Origin: Betaproteobacteria bacterium
GTDB taxonomy: Bacteria; Pseudomonadota; Gammaproteobacteria; Burkholderiales; SG8-39
Assembly: GCA_016195915.1 (NCBI GenBank)
Contig: JACPYS010000049.1
Coordinates: 124,001 to 188,000, forward strand
Direction: 5' to 3'
DNA length: 64,000 nucleotides
The position numbers and the translations under genes are program-made. Within the stretch, counting starts at the first letter, position 1. Every line of letters starts with the position of its first letter. Under the pieces are notes generated by a model. That model had not been told where the DNA came from. It saw nothing but the letters and a program-made list of their open reading frames with translations, and ran no database searches. Positions 10,567 through 18,738 of this stretch are shown here, in pieces.

Positions 10567-11508
10567 TCAGTAGCGGATGCGCGGGTCGAGCGCGACATAC
10601 AGGAGATCGATGAGCAGGTTGATGCCGACATACACGCCGGCGAATATCAGCAGCACGCCCTGGATCACGGGGTAATCGCGCGACAGGATGGAGTCGACGA
10701 CGAGGCGCCCGAGGCCGGGGATTGCGAACACGCTCTCGGTGACCACGACGCCACCGATCAGCACGGCGATGCCGACGCCGATCACCGTGACGATCGGCAC
10801 CGCGGCGTTCGGCAGCGCGTGGTAGAGCAGCACCTGCCACATCGCGAGCCCCTTGGAGCGCGCGGTGCGGATGTAGTCCTGGTTGAGCACCTCGAGCACG
10901 CTGGTGCGCGTGATGCGCGCGATCAGCGCCATGAAGCTGATGCCGAGCGCTAGGCTCGGCAGGACCAGGTGAATCAGGAACGGCCCGAATCCGTCGCCCA
11001 GGTTCCGATAGCCCTGGATCGGCAGCCAGCCAAGCGTCATCGAGACGACGTAGATGAGCAGGTAACCGACCACGAACACCGGAAATGAGAACCCCAGCAC
11101 CGCGAAACTCATCACGCTGCGGTCGATCCAGGTGCCGGCGCGCCACGCGGCGATCACGCCGATCGGCACTGCGAGCAGCACAGTGACGATGGTGGTGGTA
11201 ATGGTGAGCGCGATCGTCGGCTCGAGCCGCTGCCCGATCAGGCGCGTCACGGGCTGGTTGGAAAAGATCGAGATGCCGAGCTCGCCGTGCAGCACGCTCC
11301 AGATCCAGGCGCCGAACTGCTCCCACAGCGGCTGGTCGAGGCCGAGCTTGGAGCGCATCGCGGCGACCTGCTGCGGCGTGGCGTGATCTCCCGCGATGAG
11401 TGCCGCCGGATCGCCCGGGCTCAGATGGAGGATGCCGAACACCACCAGCGCAACGACGCCGAGCACCGGGATCGTCGCCAGCAGGCGTCGCGCGATGAAG
11501 CTGAACAT
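10567..11508 (-). CDS. Peptide ABC transporter permease, DppB/OppB family
   Basis: Partner permease of 313 residues. ATG 11508 gives the typical N-terminus 'MFSFIARRLLATIPVLGVVA' and the family 'HLSPGDPAALIAGDHATPQQ' loop. The ATPase-contact motif is 'RTARSKGLAMWQVLLYHALP'. The frame stays open well upstream through the binding-protein gene, but that extension is not hydrophobic and is antisense-like, so it is not part of the protein. Confidence 0.9.
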   Translation of the reverse strand: MFSFIARRLLATIPVLGVVALVVFGILHLSPGDPAALIAGDHATPQQVAAMRSKLGLDQPLWEQFGAWIWSVLHGELGISIFSNQPVTRLIGQRLEPTIALTITTTIVTVLLAVPIGVIAAWRAGTWIDRSVMSFAVLGFSFPVFVVGYLLIYVVSMTLGWLPIQGYRNLGDGFGPFLIHLVLPSLALGISFMALIARITRTSVLEVLNQDYIRTARSKGLAMWQVLLYHALPNAAVPIVTVIGVGIAVLIGGVVVTESVFAIPGLGRLVVDSILSRDYPVIQGVLLIFAGVYVGINLLIDLLYVALDPRIRY

Positions 11509-11543
11509 GCTTCTGCCGAATGCGCTGCGGACGCGCCTCCCGC

Positions 11544-13127
11544 TTACTCCTTCTCGATGTTCCAGTAGAACAGCGACGGGCTCGCGATCATGCCCTTGAC
11601 GTTCTTGCGGTAGGCGATGACGCTGCGGTACTGGCCGAGCGGGATGTAGGTGACATTTTCCATGTGGACCCTCTGCAGCTCGCCGATGATCTGCTTGCGC
11701 TTGGCCGCATCGAGCTCGAGCGCCCACTGGCGCGAGAGGTCCACGATGCGCTTGTCGCAGGGCCAGCCGTACCAGGCCTGCTCGCAGTTCATCGAATAGG
11801 TATGCAGCACGGGATTGGCGATGCCCGTCATCGTCGCGTTGGTGACGAACACGTTCCATCCTCCCTGGCTGGGCAGATTCTTCGACGCGCGGCGCTGCGT
11901 GAGCGTGCTGAAATCCATCGCCTGCGTATCGACGTTCATGCCCATGCGCTTCAGGGTCTGCGTCGCGACCAAGGCTGCCGGGTGCAGCACCGCGTTGTCG
12001 GTCGGGTCGAGCAGCACGATCGGCTGCGCGCCATAGCCGGCAGACTTGAGCAGCGCCTTCGACTTTTCCAGATTGAAACTCGCGAGCGCCTCGGAACCGA
12101 GTTTCGATTCGTTCGGCGTTCCGCAGCCGTACACCGCCACGCATTCCTGGTAGCGCTTGGCGTCGCCGATCACCACTTCGAGGAATTCGGCCTGCTTAAT
12201 GCCCCACAGCAGCGCCTGCCTCGCCTCCTTCCTGTCGAACGGCGGGTACAGGTGGTTGACCGCCATGAACAGCTGGTAGCCGAGCGGATCGTTCGGCCGC
12301 ACGAACACGTTCGGGTTGTTCTGCACGGTGCGGATCAGGTCGTTCGCCGGCGATTCGAGCAGGTCCACCTCGCCGTTGCCCAGCGCCGCGATCGCGACCG
12401 CGGCATCGGGCATGTAGACCGACTCCACGCGGTCGATCTTCACCACCTTGCCCCCCGCGGCGAGGCTCGCCGGTTCCTTGCGCGGCACGTAGCCGGTGAA
12501 TTTCTCGTACACCACCTTCACCCCGGGCACGAACTCTTCCTTGAGGAAGCGGAACGGGCCGGAGCCGATCACCTCGGTGATCTGGGTGTTGGGGTCGGTC
12601 TTCGCGATGCGCTCGGGCATCATGAACGGCACGTTGCTGTCGATCTTGCCGAGCGCTTCGAGCACGAAGCCGACCGGCTGCTTCAACACCAGGCGGAAGC
12701 TCTTGTCGTCGATGGCTTCGATCTTGTCCGTGAACCCCATCAGCGCGCGGCCCATGCCGTCCTTGGCGCCCCAGCGCCGGATCGAGGCCACGCAATCCGC
12801 GGCCCGCACCGGCGTGTTGTCGTGCCACAGCAGGCCGCTGCGCAGCGTGAAGCTGTAGGTCAGTTTGTCCGGGCTGATTTTCCAGGCATCCACCATCTGA
12901 GGCTGGGGCTCGTTCTTCGCGTCGAGCGAAAACAGCGTGTCCCACACCATGTAGGAGTGATTGCGCGTGATATAGGCGGTGGTCCAGATCGGGTCGACGA
13001 TTTTCAACGCGCCGATCGGCACCGAACGGATGATCTTTTTCTGTGCGAGCGCCTCGCTGGCGGTTCCGAATGTGACGCAGCCCGCGAGGGCGAGCAGGCC
13101 GGCGAAGGTGCGGTGCATTGCGAGCAT
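11544..13127 (-). CDS. Peptide/nickel-type ABC transporter substrate-binding protein (SBP family 5)
   Basis: Periplasmic binding protein of 527 residues and first gene of the leftward transporter operon. A GGAGA site precedes ATG 13127, and a signal peptide ends near 'ASEALAQ'. Family 5 marks include 'DTLFSLDAKNEPQPQMVDAW', 'KLTYSFTLRSGLLWHDNTPV' and 'VIGSGPFRFLKEEFVPG'. Ligands of this family range from peptides to opines, glutathione and nickel chelates, so the cargo is open. It is divergent from the PEP-mutase-family gene, with about 105 bases between them holding both promoters. Confidence 0.88.
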   Translation of the reverse strand: MLAMHRTFAGLLALAGCVTFGTASEALAQKKIIRSVPIGALKIVDPIWTTAYITRNHSYMVWDTLFSLDAKNEPQPQMVDAWKISPDKLTYSFTLRSGLLWHDNTPVRAADCVASIRRWGAKDGMGRALMGFTDKIEAIDDKSFRLVLKQPVGFVLEALGKIDSNVPFMMPERIAKTDPNTQITEVIGSGPFRFLKEEFVPGVKVVYEKFTGYVPRKEPASLAAGGKVVKIDRVESVYMPDAAVAIAALGNGEVDLLESPANDLIRTVQNNPNVFVRPNDPLGYQLFMAVNHLYPPFDRKEARQALLWGIKQAEFLEVVIGDAKRYQECVAVYGCGTPNESKLGSEALASFNLEKSKALLKSAGYGAQPIVLLDPTDNAVLHPAALVATQTLKRMGMNVDTQAMDFSTLTQRRASKNLPSQGGWNVFVTNATMTGIANPVLHTYSMNCEQAWYGWPCDKRIVDLSRQWALELDAAKRKQIIGELQRVHMENVTYIPLGQYRSVIAYRKNVKGMIASPSLFYWNIEKE

Positions 13128-13232
13128 CGGTGTCTCCAGTTTCAGGTCAAAGTGCAGGATGCGCGGGCCGGTCGCGCGCTGTCAAGACCGGCCGCGAGTA
13201 GAATTTCGCTTTGTCGTATCCGGGAGGCAGGC

Positions 13233-14051
13233 ATGGCGACGCAGGCGGAAAAAGCCGCAAGGTTCAGGGCGCTGCACGCGCGCGACGGCGCTTTTATCAT
13301 TCCGAATCCCTGGGATGCGGGCTCGGCGCGCCTGCTCGCCGCGCTGGGCTTCGAAGCACTGGCCACCACCAGCGCGGGCTTCGCGCATTCGCTCGGGCGG
13401 CTGGACGGCATGGTCACGCTGCAGGAAAAAATCGCGCACTGCAAGGCGCTATGCGCGGCCACCGATCTCCCGGTGAGCGCGGACCTCGAGAACTGTTTCG
13501 CACACGATCCGAAAAAGGCGGCCGAGACCATACTGCTCGCGGCGGAGGCGGGCGTGGTGGGCGGTTCGATCGAGGACTACAGCGGCGATGCGTCCAAACC
13601 GATCTACGACTTCGCGCTGGCGGTGGAACGCGTGCAAGCCGCGGTCGAGGCGGCGCGTTCGCTGGATTTTCCTTTCACCTTGACCGCGCGCGCAGAGAAT
13701 TTGCTGCGCGGCCGCCCCGATCTGGATGACACCATACGCCGCCTGCAGGCGTTCGAGGCAGCAGGGGCGGACGTACTTTATGCGCCCGCGCTGAAAACGC
13801 TCGAGGAAGTCCGGATGGTGACCTCTGCGGTGGGCAAACCGGTGAACGTTCTGGTGCCTCCACTGCCGGGAATAACCCTCGCGCAGCTGGCTCAGGCCGG
13901 GGCGAAGCGCGTGAGTATCGGGGGTGCATTGGCCCGGGCAGTGATTGCGACCTTGTTGCGTGCGGGTCTGGAGATGCGGGACCAGGGAAGTTTCGCCTGG
14001 ACTTCGGAATTGACCTCCGGGGCTGAAATGAAGAGGCTGCTGGGCGGCTGA
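13233..14051 (+). CDS. Isocitrate lyase/phosphoenolpyruvate mutase family enzyme
   Basis: A 272-residue TIM-barrel enzyme of the ICL/PEPM superfamily. ATG 13233 has a GGGAGG site seven bases upstream. Visible motifs are 'IIPNPWDAGSARLLAALGFEALATTSAGFA' (split substrate-loop signature), 'DLPVSADLENCF' and 'GGSIEDYSG', with Mg-binding acidic residues. The catalytic Cys loop of true isocitrate or methylisocitrate lyases (KKCGH) is absent. A carboxyphosphonoenolpyruvate mutase-like or oxaloacetate/2-oxo-acid C-C lyase role is more likely. The upstream continuation of the frame across the transporter region is antisense to other genes and not coding. Confidence 0.85.
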   Translation: MATQAEKAARFRALHARDGAFIIPNPWDAGSARLLAALGFEALATTSAGFAHSLGRLDGMVTLQEKIAHCKALCAATDLPVSADLENCFAHDPKKAAETILLAAEAGVVGGSIEDYSGDASKPIYDFALAVERVQAAVEAARSLDFPFTLTARAENLLRGRPDLDDTIRRLQAFEAAGADVLYAPALKTLEEVRMVTSAVGKPVNVLVPPLPGITLAQLAQAGAKRVSIGGALARAVIATLLRAGLEMRDQGSFAWTSELTSGAEMKRLLGG

Positions 14052-14072
14052 CGCGCGCGAACCACCGTTCCC

Positions 14073-15002
14073 TCAGTTTCTCGGCGTGCCCGCCGCATAC
14101 AAGGCGAGAATGTCGCACACCGCGCGGTTGAGCGGCGTGGCGATGCCTCTCTCGGCGCCGAGCTTGACCACGCCACCGCTCAGCCACTCGAGTTCCAGTC
14201 GGCTGCCGCTCTCGAGGTCATGGTGCATCGAAGTGGTCATCGTTTCGGGCAGGCCGTCTGCGAACGCGAGCCGGCTCTCGGCGTAGTCCGCGGGAAGCGC
14301 AACCCCGTGGGCGCGGCCGACGGCGACCGTCTCGCGCATCACGTCGAGCAGGAAAGCGCGCGTCTGCGGGTTCGCGCGGATCGGCCCCAGCGTCTTGCGC
14401 ATGCTTGCGGTTGCGGCCGACATGCCGACCAGGAACACGTATTTCTCCCAGATGGACCTGCGCACGTCGTCGCTCAGCTCTGCGGTCACACCCGATCGTG
14501 CGAGGGCCGCGTGCAACTCAACGGCGCGCCGCGACTTGCTGCCGTCGTATTCTCCGACGACGATGCGCTGCATGGTGCCGGTCTGAAGGATCACACCCGG
14601 CCGCGCGATGCGCGCGGCGACGTAACACACGCCGCCCATCACCGCCTGCTCGCCGAACTCGCGCCGTAGGACGTCGTCCTTGGTGACGCCGTTCTGCAGC
14701 GACAGCACCGCGGTGTTGGCGCCTACCAGCGGCCGGATCTGTTTCGCCGCCGCTTCGGTGTCCCAGAGCTTGACCGAGAGGATGACGACGTCCGCCGTGC
14801 CGAGCGATGCCGGGTCGTCGGTCACGCACACTTTGGGGACGTGGATGTTGCCCTGCGGCTCGTTCTCGATCGTGAGGCCGTGCTCGCGCATCGCGGCGAG
14901 GTGCGCGCCGCGCGCGATGAAGCTCACATCGAATCCTGCTTTCGCGAGCCGCCCGCCAAAAAAGCCGCCGACGCCGCCTGATCCCATCATTGCAATCTTC
15001 AT
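14073..15002 (-). CDS. Ketopantoate reductase family protein (2-dehydropantoate 2-reductase)
   Basis: NADPH-dependent reductase fold, 309 residues from ATG 15002. The Rossmann motif 'MGSGGVGGFFGGRLAKAGFDV' is at the N-terminus. 'VILSVKLWDTEAAAKQIRPL' holds the conserved Lys region, 'SLQNGVTKDDVL' the substrate loop, and 'SIWEKYVFLVG' the C-terminal catalytic Lys/Glu helix. This fits ApbA/PanE, which makes pantoate for coenzyme A. Such genes are often multiplied in betaproteobacteria and not all make pantoate, so the symbol is left blank. It is convergent with the upstream lyase gene. Confidence 0.85.
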   Translation of the reverse strand: MKIAMMGSGGVGGFFGGRLAKAGFDVSFIARGAHLAAMREHGLTIENEPQGNIHVPKVCVTDDPASLGTADVVILSVKLWDTEAAAKQIRPLVGANTAVLSLQNGVTKDDVLRREFGEQAVMGGVCYVAARIARPGVILQTGTMQRIVVGEYDGSKSRRAVELHAALARSGVTAELSDDVRRSIWEKYVFLVGMSAATASMRKTLGPIRANPQTRAFLLDVMRETVAVGRAHGVALPADYAESRLAFADGLPETMTTSMHHDLESGSRLELEWLSGGVVKLGAERGIATPLNRAVCDILALYAAGTPRN

Positions 15003-15118
15003 GATTTGCTCCCTGGGGGGAATCCTAGCAGTGCGGTTCCCTGGTTCACGCGAAACGTGCGATCCAGTGGCAGGGTGGCGATTCGGTTTGTTTGGGCGGC
15101 AAAAGGGAAGGGAGCCAC

Positions 15119-15146
15119 TTGTGGAATATACCTTTTCAAATATAAT
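15119..15146 (+). promoter_or_regulatory. Promoter of toxin-antitoxin pair, probably giving a leaderless mRNA
   Basis: TTGTGG (15119-15124), 16-base spacer, and a perfect TATAAT (15141-15146). The toxin ATG is at 15153, about where transcription should begin, and there is no Shine-Dalgarno sequence. The spacer and -10 hold an AT-rich, imperfect palindrome that could be the autoregulatory operator. Confidence 0.6.
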
Positions 15147-15152
15147 CAGAAC

Positions 15153-15530
15153 ATGCCCGGCAGCGAAAAGCCGCTCGAATGGATAAGCAGCAGCCACAAA
15201 GATCTGATGGCATTACCTGCCGACATAAGGCGATTCTTCGGTTACGCACTTTCCCTTGCTCAAGCCGGCGATCAACATGATGCGGCGAAGGTGCTCAAGG
15301 GCTTTGGCAGCGCCGGGGTGCTTGAGGTCGTTGAAAACGATGTCGGCGGTACCTATCGTGCGGTCTATACGGTGAAGTTCATAGAGGCTGTATATGTCCT
15401 TCATTGCTTCCAGAAAAAGAGCAAGAGTGGAATCGCAACGCCGAAACAGGATATGGCCATCATCCGCGCCAGGCTGAAAGTGGCCGAGGCGCTTGCAAAG
15501 GAGCTACGAAATGAAAAGACGACTCATTGA
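15153..15530 (+). CDS. Type II toxin, RelE/HigB-like (phage Gp49-related family)
   Basis: Predicted mRNA-cleaving toxin of 125 residues. The core 'EVVENDVGGTYRAVYTVKF' followed by 'AVYVLHCFQKKSKSGIATPK' is typical of the RelE-fold Gp49/HigB-like family: basic beta-sheet, then the 'F-QKKS-KG--TP' tail. The toxin gene precedes the antitoxin gene, as in higBA. It overlaps the HTH antitoxin gene by 20 bases. No ribosome-binding site is seen, consistent with leaderless translation from the promoter directly upstream. Confidence 0.82.
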   Translation: MPGSEKPLEWISSSHKDLMALPADIRRFFGYALSLAQAGDQHDAAKVLKGFGSAGVLEVVENDVGGTYRAVYTVKFIEAVYVLHCFQKKSKSGIATPKQDMAIIRARLKVAEALAKELRNEKTTH

Positions 15531-15846
15531 CGGTGTCGAGGTGCAGCGAAGTTCTGGCAATGTCTTTGCCGATTTAGGCCTGCCAGATGCCGACAAGCTG
15601 AAGATCAAGTCCGGTTTAGTGATCGAGATCAGGAAGGCGATGCGACGGCTCGGGCTTAACCAGCAAGAAGCAGCAAAGCGCATGGGGATCACCCAACCGA
15701 AGGTATCGGACATGATGCGCGGCGACTTCTCGAATCTGTCCGAGCGCAAGTTAATGGATTGCTTGAATCGGCTCGGCTATGACATCGAAATCAAGGTGAA
15801 GCCGACCTCTGCGCCTGTTGGGCATTTGATGCTGGCTATCGCTTGA
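15511..15846 (+). CDS. XRE-family antitoxin (HigA-like HTH protein)
   Basis: DNA-binding antitoxin of 111 residues. ATG 15511 is preceded by AAGGAG at 15498-15503, inside the toxin gene. A helix-turn-helix is visible at about residues 50-75: 'LGLNQQEAAKRMGITQPKVS' followed by 'DMMRGDFSNLSERKLMDCL'. The family normally neutralises the RelE-fold toxin encoded just upstream and represses the joint promoter. Confidence 0.85.
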   Translation: MKRRLIDGVEVQRSSGNVFADLGLPDADKLKIKSGLVIEIRKAMRRLGLNQQEAAKRMGITQPKVSDMMRGDFSNLSERKLMDCLNRLGYDIEIKVKPTSAPVGHLMLAIA

Positions 15847-16289
15847 CGGCTGTCGGCCAGGAGACGGCATTCGGGCGGTCGTCATTCGAAATTGGCGTCG
15901 CCCGCATGCGCGCATCGTCCCGCCTTGCGGATGGGCTGGTGGACGTAATGGACGATGCCATGCGCAACGTCACTGTCAAGCTGACGCACGCGCGGCTGTG
16001 CAACTGGCAAGCGGCTTTGTTTCCGACCGGGCGTTTCGGGATTGCGCGTATCAAGCTTGGAACGTACCGCACGCGCTCCGAACCAATGCAGATCGTCAGC
16101 GGTCGGCCGGGTGGATTCGAAGGCGGGATGAGCGCCGGGAAATGCGGCAGCATCGCCGGCGCGTCGAAGACGACCGCGACGCGGGATCTCGCAGATCTGG
16201 CCGGAAAAGGCGTTCTGGAAATTACCGGTCAGGGGCGCGCGACGCGATACGTTCTCGCGGGTATCGCGGGCGGTACAAAGGGCACCTGA
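15843..16289 (+). pseudogene. Fic family protein remnant with the catalytic core deleted
   Basis: A frame of about 148 codons overlapping the antitoxin end, with only a TTG for a start. The first two thirds match the N-terminal part of large Fic proteins: 'LCNWQAALFPTGRFGIARIK' then 'RSEPMQIVSG'. The last 40 residues match the C-terminal winged-helix part: 'SKTTATRDLADLAGKGVLEI'. The Fic core between them, with the HPFxxGNGR motif that AMPylates targets, is missing. The N-terminal start is also absent. This is most simply an internally deleted Fic gene left beside two toxin-antitoxin pairs. Confidence 0.7.
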
Positions 16290-16297
16290 CCGCGAAC

Positions 16298-16582
16298 TTA
16301 CTTTGGTTCGCGTCCCTGCAAACTGCTGTAGATTTCCTGCCTGGACCCGACTGCGACGATGGTGAGGCGCCTCCTGGAATCATCGACGTGATAGACCAAG
16401 CGGTATTGCGGTCGTGTCAGCTTGATCTTGTAGTAGTCCTTGTAACTCGATAGCTGATGCTTCGGAATGCGGGGCGTTTCCAGGCATTTCTGCAACTGTT
16501 TCTTGAAAATCTGTTTTACCGAGCCGTCCAGGCCTTTCCATTCCCGCTCGGCCTGCGGCAGCAGCGCAAGCTCATAGCTCAT
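16298..16582 (-). CDS. Type II toxin, RelE/ParE family
   Basis: A 94-residue RelE-fold protein. Marks are 'ALLPQAEREWKGLDGSVKQI' at the N-terminus, 'KDYYKIKLTRPQYRLVYHVD' in the central sheet and 'LTIVAVGSRQEIYSSL' at the C-terminus. The conserved Arg and Tyr positions fit a ribosome-dependent mRNA endonuclease. The start lies inside the end of the antitoxin gene (11-base overlap), the usual antitoxin-first order. Confidence 0.88.
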   Translation of the reverse strand: MSYELALLPQAEREWKGLDGSVKQIFKKQLQKCLETPRIPKHQLSSYKDYYKIKLTRPQYRLVYHVDDSRRRLTIVAVGSRQEIYSSLQGREPK

Positions 16583-16823
16583 CGAGCTTCACCACCTTGG
16601 CCTTGCGCAAACTGCCCTTGCGCTGCTCGACAATATTTCCTAACGCCTTGTCCTCCATTACCTCCAGCATCGTGCGATACGCTTCTGGCGACACGATGTA
16701 GCCGGCGGGCTTGTTGTGATTGAGAATCGCCACCGTCTGCCCAGCAGACTGCTTGAGCAGTTCACCCGGTGCCTTGCGCAGCTCGGTGATGCTGACAGTG
16801 AATTCGCTAAGAATCTGTTCCAT
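16572..16823 (-). CDS. Phd/YefM family antitoxin
   Basis: Antitoxin of 83 residues from ATG 16823; a GTG two codons upstream is also possible. The N-terminal 'FTVSITELRKAPGELLKQSA' and 'AILNHNKPAGYIVSPEAY' are the Phd/YefM dimer and DNA-binding fold. The C-terminus is basic and likely unstructured, as expected for the toxin-wrapping segment. An AT-rich palindrome lies about 20-45 bases upstream. Confidence 0.87.
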   Translation of the reverse strand: MEQILSEFTVSITELRKAPGELLKQSAGQTVAILNHNKPAGYIVSPEAYRTMLEVMEDKALGNIVEQRKGSLRKAKVVKLDEL

Positions 16824-16842
16824 GTTCACCCCAAATAAAGCA

Positions 16843-16867
16843 CGTTATAATGTATATAATTATAGCG
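16843..16867 (-). promoter_or_regulatory. AT-rich palindromic promoter/operator of the Phd/RelE pair
   Basis: Near-perfect inverted repeat: CGTTATAAT (16843-16851), seven-base spacer, ATTATAGCG (16859-16867). It contains two TATAAT-like -10 boxes reading leftward. This is the form expected for an autoregulated antitoxin operator overlapping the promoter. Confidence 0.6.
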
Positions 16868-16951
16868 TCATTTTCAGACCAACACAGGGGAGTTCCGGGC
16901 GATTCGTAGCAGGGCGGTTCCTCAGTTCACGCTGCAGGCCGCGCAGTTCTC

Positions 16952-18232
16952 TCAGCCAGGGTCGGCGCGCAAACGACGTGAAACCGCGAGCGCGATCTCC
17001 TGCCGCCGACGCTGCAAAAAATCACGCACCGCCGGATCCGACTCCAGCCCGATCGCGCGCTGGTACGCTGCATCCGCCGTTTCGCGCTCGCCGCTGCGCG
17101 CGAGCAGCCAGGCGAGTGCTGCCCAGTACGGCTGGTACTCCGCGAGGCGTGGCTCGCCCGCGAGCGCATCGAGCGCTTCGAGGCCGGCGGCGGGGCCGCG
17201 CGTTTCGGCGATTGCCACCGCGCGGTTGATCGCCACGACGGGCGAACCGGTGAGGGCGAGCAGGGCGTCGTAGAGCTTTTCAATCGCCGCCCAATCGGTG
17301 CGGCCGGTGCGGCGGCGCACGACGTGGGCGGACTGCACTGCGGCTTCGAGCTGGTAGCGGCCGACCACGCCCATGGCGCCGGCGCGAAACAGCAGCGCTT
17401 CCGCCTGGTCGATCAGGCTCGAATTCCACAGGGCCGGGTACTGTTCTGCGAGCGGAACGTATTCGCCGCGTTCGTTCCTGCGCGCGCCGCGGCGCGCTTC
17501 GGCGTGCAGCATCAGCGCCAGCAGGCCGAGCGCCTCGGGCTCCTCGGGCAACAGGGAAGCCGCGAGCTGACCCAGCCAGATGCCTTCCTCGGCAAGGTTG
17601 CGGCGGCGTGCTTCGGTTCCGGCAGGATCGGACCAGCCTTCGGCGAAGGCTGCATAGATGGCCTCGAGCACCGCGTCCAGGCGATCGCGCAGGTCCTCGC
17701 GCGCGGGCACGCGCAACGGAATGCCGGCCTGACGGATTTTGTTTTTGGCGCGCACGAGACGCTGGCCCATGGCGGTGGGCGAGACGAGGAAGGCCGAGGC
17801 GATGGTCGCTGCGTCGAAGCCGAGGATGGTTTGCAGGATCAGTGGCGCGCGCACGCCGGCGTCGATGGCCGGATGCGCGCAGGCGAACATCAGCGCGAGG
17901 CGCTCTTCGGGTATCGGCTTCTCGTCGTCCTCGCTCGAGGCGAACTCGGCCAGCAGACGCAGGTGATCGGCAGCACCCTGGCTCGTCTGCCGGCGCCGCG
18001 CCGCATCGATCAGCTTGCGCCGCGCGACTGTCAGGAGCCAGGCCTCAGGGCTGCGCGGAATGCCGCCCGACGGCCAGTCGGCGAGGGCGGCCGCAAATGC
18101 CTCGGACAAGGCGTCCTCGGCCCCCGCGACGTCGCGCGTGCGTGCCGCGAGGAAGGCGACCAGCTTGCCGTAGCTGGCGCGCGCCACCCCCTCGGCGGCC
18201 GAGCGCGCGCGCTGGCCGTCTTCCGGCGGCAT
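16952..18232 (-). CDS. ECF42-type RNA polymerase sigma factor with C-terminal TPR-like domain
   Basis: A 426-residue ECF sigma factor. Sigma region 2 ('VAGAEDALSEAFAAALADWP' and 'PRSPEAWLLTVARRKLIDAA') and region 4 ('TIASAFLVSPTAMGQRLVRA') occupy about the first 190 residues. The remaining 230 residues form the DUF6596/TPR-like extension of the ECF42 group ('RNLAEEGIWLGQLAASLLPE'). This group has no anti-sigma factor. Its C-terminal domain is thought to control activity, and it nearly always sits next to YCII/DGPF genes. Here a YCII gene ends five bases before it on the same strand. Confidence 0.9.
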   Translation of the reverse strand: MPPEDGQRARSAAEGVARASYGKLVAFLAARTRDVAGAEDALSEAFAAALADWPSGGIPRSPEAWLLTVARRKLIDAARRRQTSQGAADHLRLLAEFASSEDDEKPIPEERLALMFACAHPAIDAGVRAPLILQTILGFDAATIASAFLVSPTAMGQRLVRAKNKIRQAGIPLRVPAREDLRDRLDAVLEAIYAAFAEGWSDPAGTEARRRNLAEEGIWLGQLAASLLPEEPEALGLLALMLHAEARRGARRNERGEYVPLAEQYPALWNSSLIDQAEALLFRAGAMGVVGRYQLEAAVQSAHVVRRRTGRTDWAAIEKLYDALLALTGSPVVAINRAVAIAETRGPAAGLEALDALAGEPRLAEYQPYWAALAWLLARSGERETADAAYQRAIGLESDPAVRDFLQRRRQEIALAVSRRLRADPG

Positions 18233-18236
18233 CGCG

Positions 18237-18584
18237 CTACATGGCCCAGAGCGGGCGCACCTCGAGCGCGCCGTGGCTCGCGCCCGGGCAACGCGCCGCC
18301 CAAGTCAGGGCCGCGTCGAGGTCGGGCACGTCGATGATGTAATACCCGCCGAGTTGCTCCCGGGTTTCGGCATAGGGCCCGTTCAATACCTCGGTCTTGC
18401 CGTTGGCGACGCGCACCGTCGTCGCCGTAGACACCGGTTTCAGGCGGTCTCCGCCGACCATCACGCCGGCCTGGACCAGCGCCTGCGAATAGGCGCCGTA
18501 GGCCGCCATCATCTGGCCGGTCTGCTCCTTGGACGCGGCCTGCTGGGCGGACTCGTTGCCGAAAATCAACAGCATGTATTTCAT
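18237..18584 (-). CDS. YCII/DGPF-domain protein, partner of ECF42 sigma factor
   Basis: A small 115-residue ferredoxin-like-fold protein: 'MKYMLLIFGNESAQQAASKE' at the start, 'GGDRLKPVSTATTVR' in the middle and 'NGPYAETREQLGGYYIIDVP' (the DGPF-type segment) later. The family is the standard target and genomic neighbour of ECF42 sigma factors; its biochemical role is not settled. A promoter matching the ECF42 consensus lies 50 bases upstream, so the pair is probably autoregulated. Confidence 0.88.
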   Translation of the reverse strand: MKYMLLIFGNESAQQAASKEQTGQMMAAYGAYSQALVQAGVMVGGDRLKPVSTATTVRVANGKTEVLNGPYAETREQLGGYYIIDVPDLDAALTWAARCPGASHGALEVRPLWAM

Positions 18585-18634
18585 GGGATTCTCCCGGGTT
18601 GGTTGTAGCGAAGCGCATGCTCCACTGCGACAAT

Positions 18635-18661
18635 GACGTTCGGGCCGGGCCGATTTCGACA
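18635..18661 (-). promoter_or_regulatory. Putative ECF42-dependent promoter of the YCII-sigma operon
   Basis: Read leftward: TGTCGA (18661-18656, continuing AATCGG), a 17-base spacer, and CGTC (18638-18635). This agrees with the -35 TGTCGA and -10 CGTC elements described for ECF42 sigma factors. It lies upstream of the YCII start at 18584. Confidence 0.7.
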
Positions 18662-18738
18662 GATGGCGGCAACTGAATTGCGTTCTCTCCTGTCTCGATC
18701 GATCGAGATGAGTCGCACCGCCTGGGAGCGCGGCTCCC

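Noticed and set aside
11520-13232. A much longer rightward gene leading into the PEP-mutase-family enzyme
   Set aside because: The upstream part is antisense to the peptide-binding-protein gene, has no domain, and the enzyme has its own ATG with a GGGAGG site at 13233.
15153-16829. Prophage or integrative element
   Set aside because: Two toxin-antitoxin pairs and a Fic remnant are present, but no integrase, structural gene, attachment repeat or tRNA was seen.
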